A stretch of 34,670 nt of DNA from an uncultured Clostridia bacterium (GTDB taxonomy: Bacteria; Bacillota; Clostridia; Christensenellales; UBA1242), in NCBI GenBank assembly GCA_944381215.1, contig CALWKF010000014.1:1-34670 (forward strand), given 5' to 3'. A program made the position numbers and the translations under genes. The notes beneath the pieces were generated by a model, which saw only the letters and a program-made list of their open reading frames with translations, made no database searches and was not told where the DNA came from. Shown in pieces: positions 31,647 through 34,670 of the stretch (within the stretch, counting starts at the first letter, position 1; each line of letters begins with the position of its first letter).

Positions 31647-33215
31647 TTGAGTACAGAAAAAGAACAAATTACAGACTTTCATTCATTAAAAAAAGAAAAG
31701 ATAGCACTACTTGAGCTTTCGCCTAGAAATGCAAAACTAATGCTTGCTTGGTACGTGCCAGAAGTCTCGTTCGAGGTTTTTGACCAGTTTGTAGAGCCAA
31801 TCAAAATCTACGAGGACATCAACCGCGACGGGTTTATCAAGCCTACGCAGATTGACAACGTCGTTAAAATCGTGAAGAGGTTTAGAAAACTCTGCGACGC
31901 GTTAGAGGTTACAAAGGCAACTGCCTACGCGACCCCCGCATTCCACGAGGCAAAAAACCACTACGGTTTTATCGAGGAAATTGAGATTGCATCAGGCTTT
32001 AAGATTCGACTAATGCAGGAGCAGGATGAAATCGTCTCTGTCTACAACGGAGTCGTAAACACCCTCGACGCGCCCAAAGGCGTGATTGTGTACATCGACG
32101 ACGAGTATACCGAGATTATTCACTATTCCAGGAAGACGATAATCAACAGTAGCACCATTCCTTTTGGCGCGGAGTCGTTAGCATCGCTATTTTTAGAGGA
32201 CGCAGGCATGCCCGAGAAGCAAATGCAGGAAATGGCAAATTTCTTCAAAAAGCGCGTGATTAGCGAAACCCCATGGATGCAGGACATTTTCACCGAGGAA
32301 ACCCGCTTTGTAGGAGTAGGCGACGTGTTCGATAGCATCGCAAAGATTAGTCGCCTTGGTAAAAAGTACCCGCTAGATTTATCTCACGGGTACGAGTTTA
32401 ACAAGCACGACTTCGATAACGTCTACGATGCGGTAAAGGGCATCGACCTCGACAAACGCACCCGTATTCGCGGAATTTCGGCAAAGTCTGCTGGCACGAT
32501 TGCCACGGGACTTGCAATGGTTAGGGGGCTGTTTGAGGCATTCAACATTCCTAAATTCATGGTGTCGACCTCGACCGTCGCAACGGGCGTGCTGTTTAAC
32601 CAGTGCATCCCGCAAACCATGGAGAAGCCCATTGTCGACGTCGTGATGTACGGCGTTACCGCAAACCTTACATACCACCCCGTAAACGCAACTAATCCAG
32701 CACAAGTGCACTATTTGTGTAATATCTTGTTTAGGCAACTGCGCGTTATGCACAAACTTCCCAGGCAGTACGTAAGGCCCCTAAAGGTTGCTAGCTTCCT
32801 CTACGATTGTGGGTCGAGGTTAAGGTACCTGCCCAGCAGAAAGGACGCGCTAGAGGTTATTCTAAACTCAAATTTATATGGACTAAGCCATCACGATTTA
32901 GTTTTATCAGCCTTTATCGCCGCATCACAGCATAGTGAGGAGTTTAGCCTCAGCGACTGGGTGCGCTTTAAGGATATCGTAACCGACGAAGACCTTGCCG
33001 CCGTTAAAAAGTTGGCAGTCATCCTAAAAATTGCAGTAGCCCTCGACAGCACTCAACAAAAATTAGTGTCGGACATTGCCTGCGATGTGCTAGGGGACTC
33101 GGTTATCATGAAAACCGTCTCAAATGGCCAGGACATTTCGTTCGAACTAAAACGTGCAAAAGAAGCACTACCAGACTTCAAAAAGGTCTTCAAGAAAAAT
33201 CTCGAACTCCTTTAA
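31647..33215 (+). CDS. Ppx/GppA-like protein with degraded phosphate-binding motifs
   Basis: This 522-residue protein starts with TTG, 4 bases after the ferredoxin stop, with AAGGA inside the end of that gene. The middle of the N-terminal half matches the exopolyphosphatase/pppGpp phosphatase family (AYATPAFHEAKN at about 93-104, then LMQEQDEIVSVYNGV). However, the two phosphate loops are lost. The family's DIGSNS-x-RL is ELSPRNAKL at 23-31, and DIGGGSTE is YIDDEYTE at about 149-156. The C-terminal half looks like the family's HD-type helical domain (LKVASFLYDCGSRLRYLP... LILNS-type ... SHHDLVLSAFIA), but HD reads Tyr386-Asp387. I infer loss of the hydrolase reaction, with a structural or regulatory role. 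A terminator follows at 33361. Confidence 0.78.
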   Translation: MSTEKEQITDFHSLKKEKIALLELSPRNAKLMLAWYVPEVSFEVFDQFVEPIKIYEDINRDGFIKPTQIDNVVKIVKRFRKLCDALEVTKATAYATPAFHEAKNHYGFIEEIEIASGFKIRLMQEQDEIVSVYNGVVNTLDAPKGVIVYIDDEYTEIIHYSRKTIINSSTIPFGAESLASLFLEDAGMPEKQMQEMANFFKKRVISETPWMQDIFTEETRFVGVGDVFDSIAKISRLGKKYPLDLSHGYEFNKHDFDNVYDAVKGIDLDKRTRIRGISAKSAGTIATGLAMVRGLFEAFNIPKFMVSTSTVATGVLFNQCIPQTMEKPIVDVVMYGVTANLTYHPVNATNPAQVHYLCNILFRQLRVMHKLPRQYVRPLKVASFLYDCGSRLRYLPSRKDALEVILNSNLYGLSHHDLVLSAFIAASQHSEEFSLSDWVRFKDIVTDEDLAAVKKLAVILKIAVALDSTQQKLVSDIACDVLGDSVIMKTVSNGQDISFELKRAKEALPDFKKVFKKNLELL

Positions 33216-33621
33216 TATAATATGAAAATAAAACCTAAATAACTAAATTAATAAAATATCAATCTTCAACATTAATCAATTAAAATATAATCAACACTAG
33301 TATAAATAAATATCATTAACACTAATATGATAAACTAGTATAAATAAAATTGTAAATCTAAAATAACACCGCCAGGGTGTTATTTTTATATTTGGTTATA
33401 TAACCCAATTTATTGAATTATGTCTAAAATTTATCGGTAAATCGCAAATAAATGCCAAATTCTTGCTAATTTTGTAAATAAATATCGAAAATATTTGCTA
33501 AAACTATATTAAATTGTTAAAATAAAACTATAAAATGTTTTAAAAATGGAGGATGTCGACCGCACATAAGCCAAAAGGTAAATACATATATTCAAGTTAA
33601 TGTGCTGTCGCATAAAAAGTT
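33216..33621. other. AT-rich spacer with terminator and short direct repeat
   Basis: It holds a 15-base direct repeat ACTAGTATAAATAAA (33296-33310 and 33334-33348) and the terminator at 33361. A GGAGG at 33548-33552 abuts a 15-codon frame (33553-33600), which I do not call a gene. No clear promoter for the right-edge gene is seen. Confidence 0.55.
33361..33387 (+). terminator. Terminator after the Ppx-like gene
   Basis: A 10-bp stem (AAATAACACC at 33361-33370 with 33376-33385) with a 5-base loop is followed by T. Confidence 0.8.
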
Positions 33622-34670
33622 ATGAAAGACTCTTTTAATACAAATATGCATAAAAACTCACGGGGGGGGGGCTTTTCTAGCCTAAAAAATTCTTGTATAA
33701 GAATTTTTAGTCCCTTATACGTTTTTTTATTACTACTTTTAGTAATTTTCGGTTTTTCCGCTTACTTTATCATACATCCGCAACTCAAAACACCTACCTC
33801 CGCCGCCACTGTGACTGAAAGATTTAATTTTGATTCCCCTTATCACGCAAATGTTACTTACGATAATACATATGGAACTATTGAGTCTGTGACTGGGGCA
33901 ACAAGTTGGGCTGGTTTGTTAGCCTTAACTATTAATACATCTTTAAATAGTGGATATTCGTGGAGTGCTAGCAGTTGTACAATTACTATAATAGGTTATG
34001 AGAATACTTCTATTAATGTTCAATTTACTAGAAACAACAATCAGTGGTTTAATAACGACATTTCATCACCCACCATTTTTATGGTTTCAGGAATAAGCTT
34101 TACCTTTCCGTTTGAAGATTTGGTTGAAAGAGAGGTAACTTACGATATATCATACAACCTAAAAGGCGGTAGTTACGGTACATATCACCCTACAAGTTAT
34201 ACCACCTCAGCAAGTTTGCAAAGACTCACTGTGTCTACCCCATCGCGACCTGGGTACACTTTTAGTAGTTGGTCTATTTCGCGGTCGTCGAGCGGGGGAA
34301 GTCGCCCCACAATTAGTGGCACCACCCTGACAATTCCCGCAAATTCCTATGGTAATATCACTCTAACAGCCAACTGGAAAGCCCGCAGTTATACAATTAC
34401 GGTTAATGCGAACGGCGGAAATATCAGCGGTTCGCCACCCACGCGTTACTCAACTTCTGCTAGCGCGCAAAGTTACACAATCGCAAACCCAACCCGCGAC
34501 TATTATAATTTCACGGGCTGGACTCTTACACGTGGCGGGAATTATGGAGGCAGTAAACCAACAATTAGTGGCACAACCCTTCGTATACCTGCCAACTCTT
34601 ACGGAAATATCACTTTGACGGCTGGCTGGGAAATACAAAAATTTAACCTTACTTTCCGCTCGAATAATAC
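33622..34670 (+). CDS. InlB-repeat surface protein, 5' part, with poly-G tract
   Basis: The frame is open from the ATG at 33622 to the right edge (349 codons). The N-terminus is short and basic, then come Arg-Gly-Gly-Gly from a C-G10-C tract, then one hydrophobic segment (about 33-52, VFLLLLLVIFGFSAYF) acting as signal or anchor. A Ser/Thr/Asn-rich domain follows, then two tandem repeat modules of about 80 residues with near-identical ends (PTISGTTLTIPANSYGNITL and PTISGTTLRIPANSYGNITL) and GYTFSSW / YYNFTGW cores of the Listeria-Bacteroides type. It is probably an adhesin. The start is uncertain because no good ribosome site precedes 33622; a second ATG at 33646 is also possible. The frame is on only when the G run is 10 (or differs by multiples of 3). 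Confidence 0.75.
   Translation, partial: MKDSFNTNMHKNSRGGGFSSLKNSCIRIFSPLYVFLLLLLVIFGFSAYFIIHPQLKTPTSAATVTERFNFDSPYHANVTYDNTYGTIESVTGATSWAGLLALTINTSLNSGYSWSASSCTITIIGYENTSINVQFTRNNNQWFNNDISSPTIFMVSGISFTFPFEDLVEREVTYDISYNLKGGSYGTYHPTSYTTSASLQRLTVSTPSRPGYTFSSWSISRSSSGGSRPTISGTTLTIPANSYGNITLTANWKARSYTITVNANGGNISGSPPTRYSTSASAQSYTIANPTRDYYNFTGWTLTRGGNYGGSKPTISGTTLRIPANSYGNITLTAGWEIQKFNLTFRSNN
33662..33671 (+). repeat. G10 homopolymer inside the coding start of a surface protein
   Basis: Ten G in a row, between C at 33661 and C at 33672, within codons 14-17 of the right-edge gene. With ten G the frame continues into the hydrophobic segment and repeats; one more or one fewer would shift it. It is the longest G run I noticed in this AT-rich window. 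Confidence 0.9.

Noticed and set aside
33553..33600. 15-codon peptide before the right-edge gene
   Set aside because: GGAGG directly abuts the ATG with no spacing, and the frame is too short to support.

Overview
The window looks like chromosomal DNA of a spore-forming, low-GC Gram-positive bacterium, probably a member of the Clostridia. It has AT-rich spacers, strong AGGAGG-type ribosome binding sites, consensus sigma-A promoters, U-tailed hairpin terminators, a SpoIIID sporulation regulator and single-membrane surface proteins. No closer taxonomic call is possible from the sequence alone.

Layout. Positions 1-1248 hold the 3' part of a secreted protein with GLUG-like repeats. Positions 1530-2777 (minus) encode a Rho-like protein whose ATPase motifs are degraded. 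Positions 3228-26869 form a type IV secretion (conjugation-type) locus. On the minus strand are a giant 2785-residue membrane-anchored surface protein and, upstream of it, a VirD4/TraG coupling ATPase. Divergent from these, on the plus strand, come a VirB2-like pilin, a 644-residue lipoprotein with a coupled 195-residue partner, a VirB6/TrbL-like channel protein with a long soluble tail, a PrgI/VirB3-VirB4 fusion ATPase, a 1116-residue soluble protein with proline-rich linkers, and an 87-residue helical protein. No relaxase, integrase, VirB8-like protein or cell-wall hydrolase is visible, so the locus could be part of a larger element, a decayed element, or a secretion machine used for something other than DNA transfer.

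To the right (27005-27985) is a small surface protein with InlB-type repeats, whose end overlaps the convergent spoIIID gene. Next come a TtcA-like tRNA thiolase, GC-rich dispersed repeats, an unrecognised 331-residue protein (minus), a four-unit A-B-A-B array of hairpin-rich repeats, and a class II tRNA-Leu(AAG) on the minus strand. These are followed by a two-gene unit of a 2[4Fe-4S] ferredoxin and a Ppx/GppA-like protein lacking the phosphate-binding motifs. At the right edge is the start of another InlB-repeat surface protein, with a run of ten G in its first codons that could switch its frame on and off.

How it fits together. The plus-strand secretion genes appear to be split into several short transcription units, each with its own promoter and terminator, rather than one long operon. 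The giant ectodomain protein lies directly downstream of the coupling ATPase and is a candidate contact or mating-pair factor. Two catalytically degraded paralogues (Rho-like and Ppx-like), the phase-variable-looking surface gene and the structured repeat array are the most unusual parts of the window.
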